Shown here: in pieces, positions 36,291-45,453 of the stretch
Layout of the letters: every line of letters starts with the position of its first letter
Numbering within the stretch: the first letter of the stretch is position 1
Origin: Microbacterium capsulatum
GTDB taxonomy: Bacteria > Actinomycetota > Actinomycetes > Actinomycetales > Microbacteriaceae
NCBI RefSeq assembly: GCF_030865425.1
Contig: NZ_JAVFCB010000005.1
Span: 215,974-279,973 of the forward strand
Length of the DNA stretch: 64,000 nucleotides
Reading direction: 5' to 3'
The notes under the pieces: model-generated
Told to the model about the DNA's origin: nothing
The model's input: only the letters and a program-made list of their open reading frames with translations
Databases searched by the model: none
Translations under genes and position numbers: made by a program

Positions 36291-39128
36291 GTGGCGCAAG
36301 GCAAAAAGCTTGTGATCGTCGAGTCCCCGACGAAGATGAGGTCCATCCAGGGCTATCTCGGCGACGGCTTCGAGGTGCTCAGCTCGGTGGGTCACATCCG
36401 CGACCTCGCCGACAAGAAGGACATCCCCGCGGCGGACAAGCAGGCGTACGGCAAGTACTCGATCGACGTCGATCACGACTTCGATCCCTACTACGTGGTC
36501 AGCGATCGCAAGACGAAGACCGTCGCGGAGCTCAAGCGCGCGCTGAAGACCGCCGACGAGCTCCTGCTCGCCACGGATGAGGACCGCGAGGGTGAGGCCA
36601 TCGCGTGGCACCTGCTGGAGACGCTGAAGCCGAAGGTCCCGGTCAAGCGCATGGTCTTCCACGAGATCACCAAGGACGCCATCCAGGCCGCCGTCGGCAA
36701 CACCCGTGAGCTCGACCTCGCGCTCGTCGACGCCCAGGAGACCCGACGGATCCTGGACCGGCTGTACGGCTGGGACGTCTCGCCCGTGCTCTGGTACAAG
36801 GTGAAGTCCGGCCTGTCCGCCGGCCGCGTGCAGTCCGCCGCGACCCGCATGATCGTCGACCGGGAGCGCGAGCGCATGGCGTTCGTCTCGGCCGAGTACT
36901 GGGACGTGGACGCCACCGCGACCGCCCCTTCAGCCGGCTCGGGGACCACCGGGTTCAAGGTCCGCCTCGTCCGCCTGGACGGCGGCGCGATCGCCCGCGG
37001 CACCGACTTCGACGACAGCGGCGCGCTGAAGAAGGCCGTCGTCGTCCTCGACGAGAAGGCCGCCGCCGCGCTCGCGGCAGCCGTCGACGCGGCGGGATCC
37101 GCCGAGGTCACCAGGGTCGAGGCGAAGCCCGGCACGCGCAGCCCCTACGCGCCGTTCACCACCTCGACGCTGCAGCAGGAGGCCGGACGCAAGCTCTCGA
37201 TGAGCGCGAAGCAGGCGATGAGCGTCGCCCAGCGCCTCTACGAGAAGGGCTACATCACCTATATGCGCACCGACTCGGTCGCCCTCAGCACCCAGGCGGT
37301 GCAGGCGGCCCGGTCGCAGGCGGTGGCGCTGTACGGCGACGCCGCGGTTCCGCTGAAGCCCCGCGTGTACAAGGGCAAGAGCAAGAACGCGCAGGAGGCG
37401 CACGAGGCGATCCGCCCGTCGGGCGAGCAGTTCCGCACGCCCGCGTCCGTCGCGGGACACCTCGATCGCGAGGAGCTGCGCCTCTACGACCTCATCTGGA
37501 AGCGCACCGTCGCCAGCCAGATGTCCGACGCCAAGTACGAGACGACGACGGTCACGCTCGCCGTCGATGCGGACGGCCGCACGGCGGAGTTCACCGCCTC
37601 CGGCACCGTCTACACCTTCAAGGGCTTCCTCGAGGCCTACGAGGAGGGACGGGACGAGAAGCGCAGCGACGCGGACGCCGCCGAGAACCAGTCGCTCCCG
37701 GCGGTCGCGGTCGGCGACGTGCTCGGGGTCTCCGAGGCCGACGCCAAGCCCCACCGCACGACCCCGAAGCCGCGCTACACCGAGGCCTCGCTCGTGAAGG
37801 CGCTCGAGGAGCACGGGATCGGCCGCCCCTCGACGTTCGCCAGCATCATCGGCACCGTGATCGACCGCGGCTACGCGACCAAGCGCGGCCAGGCCCTCGT
37901 GCCGACCTGGATGGCGTTCAGCGTCGTGCGGCTCCTGGAGCAGCACTTCGCCGACCTCATCGACTACGACTTCACCGCCGCGCTCGAGGACGACCTCGAT
38001 GCGATCGCGCGCGGGGAGCAGAAGCGGGTCGAGTGGCTGCACTCCTTCTATTACGGCTCGGACAGCCAGGTGGGTCTGCGGCAGGTCGTCGACAACCTCG
38101 GCGAGATCGACGCGCGGGCCCTGAACGCGACGCGGATCACCGACGACGCCACGCTCCGCTTCGGGAAGTACGGCCCGTACCTCGAGGTCGTGGATCCGGC
38201 GCACCCCGACGAGAAGCCGCGGATCGTCAACGTCCCGGAGGATCTCGCACCCGACGAGCTCACCGCCGCGAAGGCGCAGGAACTCATCGACGCGCCCGTC
38301 GCCGGAGACCGGGTGCTCGGCGAGAACCCGGACAACGGCAAGGTCGTCGTCGTCAAGGACGGCCGGTTCGGCCCGTACGTGCAGGAGAACGACCCGGTCG
38401 CGGACGACGCAGAGGTCGACGAGACCACGGGCGAGGTCGTCGAGGCGCCGAAGCCGAAGCGCGGGGCGAAGAAGGAGGCCGCGCCCAAGCCGCGCACCGC
38501 CTCGCTCTTCCGCTCGATGTCCGTGGACACGATCGACCTCGGCACGGCGCTGCAGCTGCTCAGCCTGCCGCGCGTGGTCGGCGCCGATCCCGAGTCCGGC
38601 GAGGAGATCACCGCGCAGAACGGCCGCTTCGGCCCGTACCTGAAGAAGGGCGCCGACTCCCGGTCGCTCGAGAACGAGCAGCAGATCTTCGACATCACGC
38701 TGGAGCAGGCGCAGGCGATCTACGCGCAGCCGAAGTACGGCGCCCGCCGGGCCTCCAGCGCGCTCGCCGAGTTCGAGGCCGACCCGGTCAGCGGCAAGCC
38801 GATCCGGATCCGCGACGGCCGCTTCGGCGCGTACGTGACCGACGGCGAGACCAACGTGACGATCCCGCGCGGCCAGCAGGTGCAGGACATCACGTTCGAG
38901 ATCGCGGTGCAGATGCTCGCGGACAAGCGCGCGAAGGGTCCCGCCCCCAAGCGCGGTTCCCGCGCGAGCGCCGCGAAGAAGGCTCCGGCCAAGACCGCGG
39001 CCGCGAAGAAGGCCCCGGCCAAGAAGGCGCCGACCGACGCGGAGAAGGCCGCCGCCCGCTCCGCCGCCGCGAAGAAGGCCGCGGCGACGCGGGCCGCCAA
39101 CGCTGCGAAGAAGGCCGCAAGCGCGTGA
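36291..39128 (+). CDS. topA: DNA topoisomerase I
   Basis: A 945-residue type IA topoisomerase that relaxes negative supercoils. The Toprim domain begins KLVIVESPTKMRSIQGYLG, and the catalytic Tyr324 is in GYITYMRTDSVALS. The C-terminal region carries repeated topoisomerase C-terminal modules (RFGPYVQENDPV, NGRFGPYLKKGAD, DGRFGAYVTDG) and ends in a Lys/Ala-rich tail of about 65 residues, as in mycobacteria, instead of zinc fingers. The GTG start follows AAAGGA; a TATGGT -10 box is at 36261. The stop overlaps tmk. Confidence 0.97.
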   Translation: MAQGKKLVIVESPTKMRSIQGYLGDGFEVLSSVGHIRDLADKKDIPAADKQAYGKYSIDVDHDFDPYYVVSDRKTKTVAELKRALKTADELLLATDEDREGEAIAWHLLETLKPKVPVKRMVFHEITKDAIQAAVGNTRELDLALVDAQETRRILDRLYGWDVSPVLWYKVKSGLSAGRVQSAATRMIVDRERERMAFVSAEYWDVDATATAPSAGSGTTGFKVRLVRLDGGAIARGTDFDDSGALKKAVVVLDEKAAAALAAAVDAAGSAEVTRVEAKPGTRSPYAPFTTSTLQQEAGRKLSMSAKQAMSVAQRLYEKGYITYMRTDSVALSTQAVQAARSQAVALYGDAAVPLKPRVYKGKSKNAQEAHEAIRPSGEQFRTPASVAGHLDREELRLYDLIWKRTVASQMSDAKYETTTVTLAVDADGRTAEFTASGTVYTFKGFLEAYEEGRDEKRSDADAAENQSLPAVAVGDVLGVSEADAKPHRTTPKPRYTEASLVKALEEHGIGRPSTFASIIGTVIDRGYATKRGQALVPTWMAFSVVRLLEQHFADLIDYDFTAALEDDLDAIARGEQKRVEWLHSFYYGSDSQVGLRQVVDNLGEIDARALNATRITDDATLRFGKYGPYLEVVDPAHPDEKPRIVNVPEDLAPDELTAAKAQELIDAPVAGDRVLGENPDNGKVVVVKDGRFGPYVQENDPVADDAEVDETTGEVVEAPKPKRGAKKEAAPKPRTASLFRSMSVDTIDLGTALQLLSLPRVVGADPESGEEITAQNGRFGPYLKKGADSRSLENEQQIFDITLEQAQAIYAQPKYGARRASSALAEFEADPVSGKPIRIRDGRFGAYVTDGETNVTIPRGQQVQDITFEIAVQMLADKRAKGPAPKRGSRASAAKKAPAKTAAAKKAPAKKAPTDAEKAAARSAAAKKAAATRAANAAKKAASA

Positions 39129-39754
39129 GCGCGGACCGCGGTCTCTGGATCACGCTCGAGGGCGGCGACGGTACCGGCAAGACCACTCAGGCCGTCCTGC
39201 TCGCGGAATGGCTCCGCGATGGGGGGCGCGAGGTCCTGCGCACGCGGGAGCCGGGCGGATCCGAGGTCGGCGTGCTCATCCGCGACATCGTGCTGCACCA
39301 CCGCGGCGACGTGGCCCCGCGGGCCGAGGCGCTGCTGTACGCGGCGGATCGGGCGCACCACGTCGCGACCGTCGTGCGACCGGCGCTCGAACGCGGCGAC
39401 GTCGTGATCCAGGACCGGTACCTGGACTCCTCGGTCGCCTACCAGGGCGCAGGGCGGATCCTCGACCCGGTCGAGGTGCGGGAGCTGTCGCTGTGGGCGG
39501 CCGAGGGAGCCCTGCCCGACCTCACCGTGCTGCTCGACCTGGATCCGGCGGAGGCCCGTTGTCGCCTGGACTCGGCCGACAAGCCGTTCGACCGGCTCGA
39601 GGCCGAGCGGGAGGAGTTCCATGCCCGCGTGCGCGACGCCTTCCTCGGGCTGGCCGCCGCCGAGCCGGAGCGCTTCCTCGTGGTCGACGCCGCGCAGGAC
39701 CCGGAATCCATCGCCTCCGCCGTGCGGGAGCGGGTCGCGGCGCTGCTGGGCTGA
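39125..39754 (+). CDS. tmk: thymidylate kinase
   Basis: A 209-residue dTMP kinase. The P-loop is LEGGDGTGKTTQAVLL, followed by TREPGGSEVG and the DR(Y/H) motif IQDRYLDSSVAYQGAGR. The lid region with Lys/Arg is RLDSADKPFDRLEAE. The GTG start overlaps the topA stop (GTGA). It forms a replication and nucleotide cluster with topA and holB. Its last codons run into a 21-bp tandem repeat. Confidence 0.96.
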   Translation: MSADRGLWITLEGGDGTGKTTQAVLLAEWLRDGGREVLRTREPGGSEVGVLIRDIVLHHRGDVAPRAEALLYAADRAHHVATVVRPALERGDVVIQDRYLDSSVAYQGAGRILDPVEVRELSLWAAEGALPDLTVLLDLDPAEARCRLDSADKPFDRLEAEREEFHARVRDAFLGLAAAEPERFLVVDAAQDPESIASAVRERVAALLG

Positions 39755-39814
39755 GCCGCGACGCCGGTCGGCTGAGCGGCGACGTCCGTCGGCTGAGCGG
39801 CGACATCGCCGCTC
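39749..39814 (+). repeat. three 21-bp imperfect tandem repeats between tmk and holB
   Basis: Units start at 39749, 39770 and 39791, each beginning GGCTGAGC-GCGAC. The first overlaps the tmk stop codon. The third contains a 9-bp hairpin GAGCGGCGA-CA-TCGCCGCTC (39795-39814) that could serve as a terminator. Confidence 0.8.
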
Positions 39815-39845
39815 GCGAGCAGGCGGTGATGTCCGACCCACCGTT

Positions 39846-39851
39846 TAGGCT
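39846..39851 (+). promoter_or_regulatory. -10 box (TAGGCT) of a leaderless holB transcript
   Basis: Six bases (GGAGCC) separate the box from the ATG at 39858. Confidence 0.6.
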
Positions 39852-39857
39852 GGAGCC

Positions 39858-41015
39858 ATGTCCGCCACCGTCCTCGCCCCGTTCCCGTGGACGGACGTGT
39901 GGGGGCAGGACGACGCGGTCCACACGCTGCGCCTGGCTGCCGAGGATCCGGCCGCGCTCTCGCACGCCTGGCTCATCACCGGTCCGCCCGGGTCCGGTCG
40001 CTCGACGCTCGCGACCGCTTTCGCCGCGGCCCTGATCGCCGACAGCCCGGACGACGAGGCCACGATGCGCCAGGTGCTCGCCGGCACCCACCCCGACATC
40101 ACCGTGCTGCGCACGGAGAAGGTGATCATCACGATCGCCGAGGCGCGCGCCCTCGTCGAGCGGTCGTACTTCGGTCCGTCCAACGGGCGGTACCGGGTGG
40201 TCGTCGTGGAGGACGCCGACCGCATGACCGAGCGCACCTCGAATGTGCTGCTGAAGGCGCTCGAGGAGCCACCGGAGCAGACCGTGTGGGTCCTCTGCGC
40301 GCCGAGCGAGGCCGACCTCCTTCCCACGATCCGCTCCCGGGTGCGGTCGCTGCGGCTGCGCGAGCCCGACGTCGAGTCCGTCGCCGAGCTCATCGTGCGG
40401 CGCACCGGCGCGGACCCCGCGATCGCCGAGCAGGCGGCCCGGCACGCGCAGCGCCACATCGGCATGGCGCAGCGTCTCGCCACCGACGACGCCGCCCGCG
40501 CGCGCCGGGAGCAGACCCTGCGCGCGGTGCTCGGCGCCCGCGGGGTGAGCGACGCCGTGGAGGTCGCCGGCCAGATCGTGCAGGCCGCGACGGACGACGC
40601 CAAGACGCTCACCACGGAGCGGGACGAGGCCGAGCGGCGCTCGCTGCTGCGCACCGTCGGGATCGCCGAGGGGCAGGCCGTGCCGCCGGCCGTGCGTTCG
40701 CAGCTGAACGCCCTCGAGGACGAGCAGAAGCAGCGGGCCAAGCGCAGCCTGCGCGACGGCCTGGACCGCGTGCTCACCGACCTGCAGTCGATGTTCCGCG
40801 ACGTCGTGATGCTGCAGTTCGGCCGCACCGACGGCCTCATCAACCGCGAACTGTCCGCCGAGCTCGCCGCGGTCGCCGCGGCCTGGCCGCCGGAGCGCAC
40901 GCTCGTCGTCCTCGACCACCTCGCCCAGACCAGGGAGTCGCTGGAGCGCAACGTCGCTCCGGCGCTCGCCCTCGAGAGCTTGCTCGTGACCGTCACGAGC
41001 GGGAGGAAACCGTGA
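39858..41015 (+). CDS. holB: DNA polymerase III subunit delta'
   Basis: A 385-residue clamp-loader subunit. The AAA+ fold is recognisable from WLITGPPGSGRSTLATAFA (a Walker A with Arg in place of Lys), VVVVEDADRMTERTSNVLLK and LPTIRSRVRSLRLR (sensor 1/SRC region), with the C-terminal collar from about 250. The lost Walker Lys fits a stator that does not hydrolyse ATP. It follows tmk, the common bacterial order, and is coupled by overlap to the peptidase gene after it. Confidence 0.93.
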   Translation: MSATVLAPFPWTDVWGQDDAVHTLRLAAEDPAALSHAWLITGPPGSGRSTLATAFAAALIADSPDDEATMRQVLAGTHPDITVLRTEKVIITIAEARALVERSYFGPSNGRYRVVVVEDADRMTERTSNVLLKALEEPPEQTVWVLCAPSEADLLPTIRSRVRSLRLREPDVESVAELIVRRTGADPAIAEQAARHAQRHIGMAQRLATDDAARARREQTLRAVLGARGVSDAVEVAGQIVQAATDDAKTLTTERDEAERRSLLRTVGIAEGQAVPPAVRSQLNALEDEQKQRAKRSLRDGLDRVLTDLQSMFRDVVMLQFGRTDGLINRELSAELAAVAAAWPPERTLVVLDHLAQTRESLERNVAPALALESLLVTVTSGRKP

Positions 41016-42568
41016 AGAAGCTCACCGCTCCCCGCCTGCGCCGGGTGTCCGCCGTCCTCGCCGGTCTCGCCGTCGCCGCGGTCGCACTCTCCGGCTGCCT
41101 CTACTCGATGATCCCCGCGGGCACCTCGGCTTCCTCGTCCCCGAACGCCCCCGACACCGCGGGGGTGTCCGCCGCGCTCAAGCCGTTCTACGGCCAGACG
41201 CTGAGCTGGTCCTCCTGCGGCACCGGGATGGACTGCACGACGGTGAAGGCCCCGCTGGACTGGACCGACCCGGCCAAGGGGCGGATCGACCTCGCCGTGA
41301 TCCGGCATCGCGCCACCGGCACCGCGAAGGGATCGCTGCTGACCAACCCCGGCGGCCCGGGTGCGAGCGGTGTCGACCTGATCAAGTCGAACCTGAGTTT
41401 CGCCGTCAGCCCGACGCTGATCAAGAACTACGACGTGATCGGGTTCGACCCGCGCGGCGTCGGTTCCTCGACCGCGGTCAAGTGCTTCGCCGCGCCGCAG
41501 ATGGACGCCTACCTCTACTCGATCCCGCCCGGCACCCGCGGCAGCGATCAGTGGAACGCCGCGCTGGGCGCCGCGAACAAGCGGTTCGCCGACGCCTGCG
41601 CGCAGAACAGCGGCGGGATCCTGCCCTACATCACGACGGTGAACTCCGCGCGCGACATGGACCTGCTGCGCGCCGTCCTCGGCGACAAGAAGCTGAACTA
41701 CCTCGGCTACTCGTACGGCACGTTCCTCGGCGCCACCTACGCGGGGCTCTACCCCGACCGGGTCGGGCAAGTCGTGCTCGACGGCGCGCTGGACCCGGCG
41801 GTGTCGAGCCTCGACGTCAGCACGACGCAGGCGGTCGGCTTCGAGTCGGCGCTGAAGGCGTACATGGCCGATTGCCTGAAGGGGAAGAAGTGCCCCTTCC
41901 AGGGCAGCGTGGACGAGGCGATGAGCGACCTCGGGGCGCTGCTCGCGAGCGTCGACCGCACCCCGCAGAAGAACGCCGACGGCCGTCTGCTCGGCGCGGA
42001 CACCATGATGACGTCGATCGTCGCGGCGCTCTACTCGCAGGACAGCTGGTCGTACCTCAGCGAGGCGCTGACCGGGGTCCTGAAGGGCGACCCGTCGGTC
42101 GCGTTCCAGCTCGCCGACTTCTACAACGGGCGCGAGAAGGGCAAGTACACCGACAACTCCACGGAGGCGTTCCGGGCGTACAACTGCATGGACTACCCGC
42201 TGGAGAAGGACAAGGCCGTCAAGGACGCCGCGCAGGCGAAGATCAACGTCTTGGCCCCGGTCGTCGCGCCGTACTGGGAGGGCGTCGACCCGTGCGAGCA
42301 GTGGCCCTACCCGCCGACCGGTACCCGCGGTCAGATCACGGCGCCCGGATCCGGTCCGATCCTCGTGATCGGGACGACCAACGACCCCGCGACGCCGTAC
42401 GAGTGGGCGGTGTCGCTCGCCAAGCAGCTCGAAGGCGGCGTGCTGATCACCCGGGTGGGCGAGGGGCACACCGGCTACAACAAGGGCAACAACTGCGTGG
42501 ACAGCGCCGTGGACGCCTACTTCGTGACGAACACGGTGCCCGACAAGGCCGGAATCCGCTGCCAGTAG
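41012..42568 (+). CDS. secreted lipoprotein alpha/beta hydrolase, tripeptidyl aminopeptidase-like
   Basis: A 518-residue protein with a signal peptide and lipobox (AAVALSGC, Cys about 30), so it is probably anchored to the outside of the membrane. The fold is the SlpD/SlpE/TAP type: oxyanion region TNPGGPGASGV, nucleophile Ser234 in GYSYGTFLGATY, acid in GTTNDPATPYEWA and His in RVGEGHTGY, with the C-terminal TAP domain. Cysteines in the lid (CMDYP, DPCEQW, GIRC) probably form disulfides. Such enzymes cleave peptides for nutrition; the substrate is inferred. The start overlaps holB. Confidence 0.9.
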   Translation: MKKLTAPRLRRVSAVLAGLAVAAVALSGCLYSMIPAGTSASSSPNAPDTAGVSAALKPFYGQTLSWSSCGTGMDCTTVKAPLDWTDPAKGRIDLAVIRHRATGTAKGSLLTNPGGPGASGVDLIKSNLSFAVSPTLIKNYDVIGFDPRGVGSSTAVKCFAAPQMDAYLYSIPPGTRGSDQWNAALGAANKRFADACAQNSGGILPYITTVNSARDMDLLRAVLGDKKLNYLGYSYGTFLGATYAGLYPDRVGQVVLDGALDPAVSSLDVSTTQAVGFESALKAYMADCLKGKKCPFQGSVDEAMSDLGALLASVDRTPQKNADGRLLGADTMMTSIVAALYSQDSWSYLSEALTGVLKGDPSVAFQLADFYNGREKGKYTDNSTEAFRAYNCMDYPLEKDKAVKDAAQAKINVLAPVVAPYWEGVDPCEQWPYPPTGTRGQITAPGSGPILVIGTTNDPATPYEWAVSLAKQLEGGVLITRVGEGHTGYNKGNNCVDSAVDAYFVTNTVPDKAGIRCQ

Positions 42569-42640
42569 CCGCGCGCGGAGGCGATCCGCCCGCCGGCGGG
42601 GCGATTGCGGACGTGGTTCGCAGCACCCTCGCGGACAGGG

Positions 42641-42646
42641 TAAGAT
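42641..42646 (+). promoter_or_regulatory. -10 box (TAAGAT) for tRNA-Thr
   Basis: TAAGAT lies 44 bases before the mature tRNA, with TTCGCA 18 bases further upstream as a possible -35. Confidence 0.5.
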
Positions 42647-42690
42647 CGTTGATCGTGCGGTTCTCCGCATGCGCCTCTTCCGAGAGGTGC

Positions 42691-42766
42691 GCCGCCCTAG
42701 CTCAGTCGGCAGAGCATCTCACTCGTAATGAGAAGGTCAAGGGTTCGATTCCCTTGGGCGGCTCCA
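42691..42766 (+). tRNA. tRNA-Thr (CGT)
   Basis: A 76-nt gene with encoded CCA. The acceptor stem GCCGCCC pairs with GGGCGGC. The anticodon stem TCTCA/TGAGA holds the loop CTCGTAA, giving anticodon CGT (reads ACG). The T arm is GGGTTCGATTCCC. Confidence 0.96.
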
Positions 42767-42769
42767 CCG

Positions 42770-42795
42770 GAAGCCCCCTCTTCGGAGGGGGCTTC
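42770..42795 (+). terminator. tRNA-Thr terminator hairpin with a TTCG loop
   Basis: GAAGCCCCCTC and GAGGGGGCTTC pair perfectly (11 bp) around TTCG, three bases past the tRNA CCA end. Confidence 0.8.
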
Positions 42796-42819
42796 GTCGT
42801 TCCGGCGTACGCTCGAAGC

Positions 42820-43419
42820 ATGACTCGGGCACTTCTGATCGTCGACGTCCAGAACGACTTCACCGAGGGCGGCGCCCTCGCCGTCACCGGGGGAGACGCG
42901 GTCGCGTCCGGCGTGAGCGCATTCCTCGAGCAGCACGCCGGCGACTACGACGTCGTGGTGGCGTCGCGGGACTGGCACGAAGCCGACAGCGACAACGGCG
43001 GGCACTTCGCGGCCGAGCCCGACTACATCGACACCTGGCCCGTGCACTGCGTCGCCGGAACCGACGGCGCGGACTACGACCCGCTGCTCGTGACCGGGGC
43101 GATCACGCACCACGTCCGCAAGGGGCAGGGCAAGCCCGCCTATTCGATGTTCGAGGGTGCGACGGAGGGCGGCGAGACCGTCGCCGAGATCCTGTCCGCG
43201 CACGGCGTGCTCACGGCCGACGTCGTGGGGATCGCGACGGACCACTGCGTACGGGCCTCCGCGACCGACGCGATGGCACACGGCGTGCATGTGCGGATCC
43301 TCACCGACCTCGTCGCGGGCGTCGGCGAGGAGTCCAGCGCGGCGGCCCTCGCCGAGCTTGCGCACGCCGGGGCGGAGCTCGTCGAGAGCGGCTCCGTCGA
43401 GAGCGGCTCCGTCGAGTGA
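42820..43419 (+). CDS. pncA: nicotinamidase/isochorismatase family hydrolase
   Basis: A 199-residue cysteine hydrolase that most resembles nicotinamidases, which turn nicotinamide into nicotinate for NAD recycling. The catalytic Asp9 is in LLIVDVQNDF, a metal-site Asp51 and His53 are in SRDWHEAD, the Lys is in VRKGQGKPAYS and the nucleophile Cys143 is in ATDHCVRA. The ATG lies six bases after TACGCT (42808-42813), suggesting a leaderless mRNA. The last residues ESGSVESGSVE come from a 15-bp direct duplication. Its stop overlaps the DUF1697 start. Confidence 0.9.
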   Translation: MTRALLIVDVQNDFTEGGALAVTGGDAVASGVSAFLEQHAGDYDVVVASRDWHEADSDNGGHFAAEPDYIDTWPVHCVAGTDGADYDPLLVTGAITHHVRKGQGKPAYSMFEGATEGGETVAEILSAHGVLTADVVGIATDHCVRASATDAMAHGVHVRILTDLVAGVGEESSAAALAELAHAGAELVESGSVESGSVE

Positions 43420-43958
43420 GCGGCGGGCGCTGCGCCCTGCTGCTGCGGGCCGTGAACGTGGGCGGCACGGGCAGGGTTCCGATGGCCGAGTTGCGTGCGC
43501 TCCTCACCGAGCGGATGGACCTCGGCACGGTCGCCACCTACATCGCGAGCGGCAACGTGATCTGCGACGCACCGGAGGATCGCGACGCGGCCTGCACCCA
43601 GGTGCGGGCGCTGATCCAGGAGGGTTTCGGCGTCGACACCCCGGTGATCCTGCGCACCCATGACGAGCTGGAGCGGGCGCTCGCGGAGAACCCGTTCCCC
43701 GATGCCGCAAGCGACAGGATGCTGCACGTGATGTTCCTGGAGGCGGATCCGCAGGACGGCGCCGTCGAGGCGCTGACCGGCCGGCTGCTGCCGGAGGAGC
43801 GGATCGCGCTGCGCGGCCGCGACCTGTGGATCGACTACGCCGCTGGCGTGAACGCGACCAGGCTCACCCGGCCCGTGTTCGATCGAGCGCTGGGCGTCGC
43901 CGGCACCGCGCGCAACCTGCGCACGGTGCGGAAGCTCGCCGGGATCACCGCCGACTGA
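43416..43958 (+). CDS. DUF1697 protein
   Basis: A 180-residue protein with the DUF1697 opening (CALLLRAVNVGGTGRVPM) and internal TYIASGNVIC and NPFPDA segments. The family has a ferredoxin-like fold and unknown function. The GTG start overlaps the nicotinamidase stop by four bases, so the two are cotranscribed. The C-terminus (TARNLRTVRKLA) is typical. Confidence 0.88.
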   Translation: MSGGRCALLLRAVNVGGTGRVPMAELRALLTERMDLGTVATYIASGNVICDAPEDRDAACTQVRALIQEGFGVDTPVILRTHDELERALAENPFPDAASDRMLHVMFLEADPQDGAVEALTGRLLPEERIALRGRDLWIDYAAGVNATRLTRPVFDRALGVAGTARNLRTVRKLAGITAD

Positions 43959-44010
43959 TACGGGAACGCCGGCCGCGGGAGGACCGCGACCGGCGCTGCG
44001 TCGACGACGA

Positions 44011-45411
44011 CTACTCGTGCATCCCGACGTTGATGGGCCCGGTCAGGTCCGGCGGAGCCGCACGGAAGCCGCGCGTCTTGATCACGAGGTAGACGACGCC
44101 CGCCGCGGTCCAGGCGCCGCCGATGATCATCGAGATCCCGTCCAGGCTCAGCCACAGCCCGACGTTGATCGCCACGCCGATCGCCGGGATCACCACGAAG
44201 CCGATCCAGGCGCCCGGAGTGCGTGCGGCGATGAAGCGGAAGAACAGGAAGATCACCGACAGGTTCACGAACGTGAACGCGATGAACGCGCCGAAGTTGA
44301 TCATGGATGACGCCTGTTCGAGGTCCACGAACAGCGCCGTCAGGGCGATCGCGGCGACGATGAGGACGTTCGCGACCGGCACCCCGGTGCGCGGATCGAC
44401 CCGGCTGAACAGCCGCTTCGGCAGGGCGCCGTCCCGGCCCATCGCGTAGAGCAGTCGGGCGGCGCTCATCTGCTGCGTGATCCCGCAGCCCAGCACCGCC
44501 ATCATGTAGCCGCCCACGAAGATCGCCTGGAACGCGGCGCCGCCGATGTACTTCGCGATCTCGGGGGAGGCGCCGACGATGTTCTCCAGCTTCGTGACGT
44601 CCGGGAACAGTGTCTGCATCACGTAGGTGACGGTGAGGAAGAAGGCGCCGGCCGCGGCGACGATGAGGAAGATCGCCCGAGGGATGTCCCTGGTGGGCCG
44701 CTCGGCCTCCTCGGCGAGCGTGGAGACCGCGTCGAAGCCCAGGAAGGACAGCGCGAGGATCGCGGCCCCGCCGGCGAGGGCGGCGGACTGCAGGTCATCC
44801 GAGAAGAACGGGCGGACCGTGAACGCGGCGTGGTTCGCGCCGTTCGAGATGTTCACGACGGCGAGCACGACGAACAGCACCGCGACGACGAGCTGGATCG
44901 AGACCAGGATCACGTTCATGCTCGCCGCGAGCCGCACGCCGACGAGGTTGAGCGCCGTGCAGATCACGACCGTGAGCAGCACCCACACCCAGAACGGCAC
45001 CTGCGGTGAGACAGCGCCCATGTAGATCCCGGACAGGATCGCGTTGATCATCGGCAGCAGCAGGTAGTCGAGCGTCGCGGCCCAGCCCACGAGGAAGCCG
45101 ATCGCGGGATGGATCGTCTCCTTCGCGTAGGTGTACGCGGATCCGGCGATCGGGAAGAAGCGGACCATGCGTGAATAGCTGAACGCGGTGAACAGCACCG
45201 CGACCAGCACGACGAGGTAGGCGAGCGGCACGTGGCCGCCGGTCTTGTCCGCGACGATGCCGAACATGTCGAAGACCGCGAGCGGCGCCATGTAGGCGAG
45301 GCCGATGAAGACCAGGTGGCGCAGCTTCAGGGTGCGCTTGAGCGAGCCCGGCTCGTGAGCGATCCGGTCGTCGTGTGCGGCGATCGTGGAGGGGGAGGGG
45401 AGTGCGGACAT
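44011..45411 (-). CDS. APC family amino acid/amine permease
   Basis: A 466-residue membrane transporter with twelve predicted helices. The amino acid-polyamine-organocation signature is seen in the first helix (GLAYMAPLAVFDMFG) and in SFLGFDAVSTLAEEAERPTRDIPRA. It is 42 bases downstream of an amidohydrolase gene on the same strand, so the pair probably takes up and breaks down a nitrogen compound. The start MSALPSPS is chosen over a GTG four codons earlier because GAAAGAA precedes it; this is uncertain. The substrate is unknown. Confidence 0.88.
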   Translation of the reverse strand: MSALPSPSTIAAHDDRIAHEPGSLKRTLKLRHLVFIGLAYMAPLAVFDMFGIVADKTGGHVPLAYLVVLVAVLFTAFSYSRMVRFFPIAGSAYTYAKETIHPAIGFLVGWAATLDYLLLPMINAILSGIYMGAVSPQVPFWVWVLLTVVICTALNLVGVRLAASMNVILVSIQLVVAVLFVVLAVVNISNGANHAAFTVRPFFSDDLQSAALAGGAAILALSFLGFDAVSTLAEEAERPTRDIPRAIFLIVAAAGAFFLTVTYVMQTLFPDVTKLENIVGASPEIAKYIGGAAFQAIFVGGYMMAVLGCGITQQMSAARLLYAMGRDGALPKRLFSRVDPRTGVPVANVLIVAAIALTALFVDLEQASSMINFGAFIAFTFVNLSVIFLFFRFIAARTPGAWIGFVVIPAIGVAINVGLWLSLDGISMIIGGAWTAAGVVYLVIKTRGFRAAPPDLTGPINVGMHE

Positions 45412-45453
45412 CGGTTCTTTCACATCATCGTGGGGACGGACGGGGACGGGTGC

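Noticed and set aside
41482..43419. 645-codon frame running through tRNA-Thr into nicotinamidase
   Set aside because: The tRNA and its terminator interrupt it; only the final 200 codons have family motifs and their own promoter.
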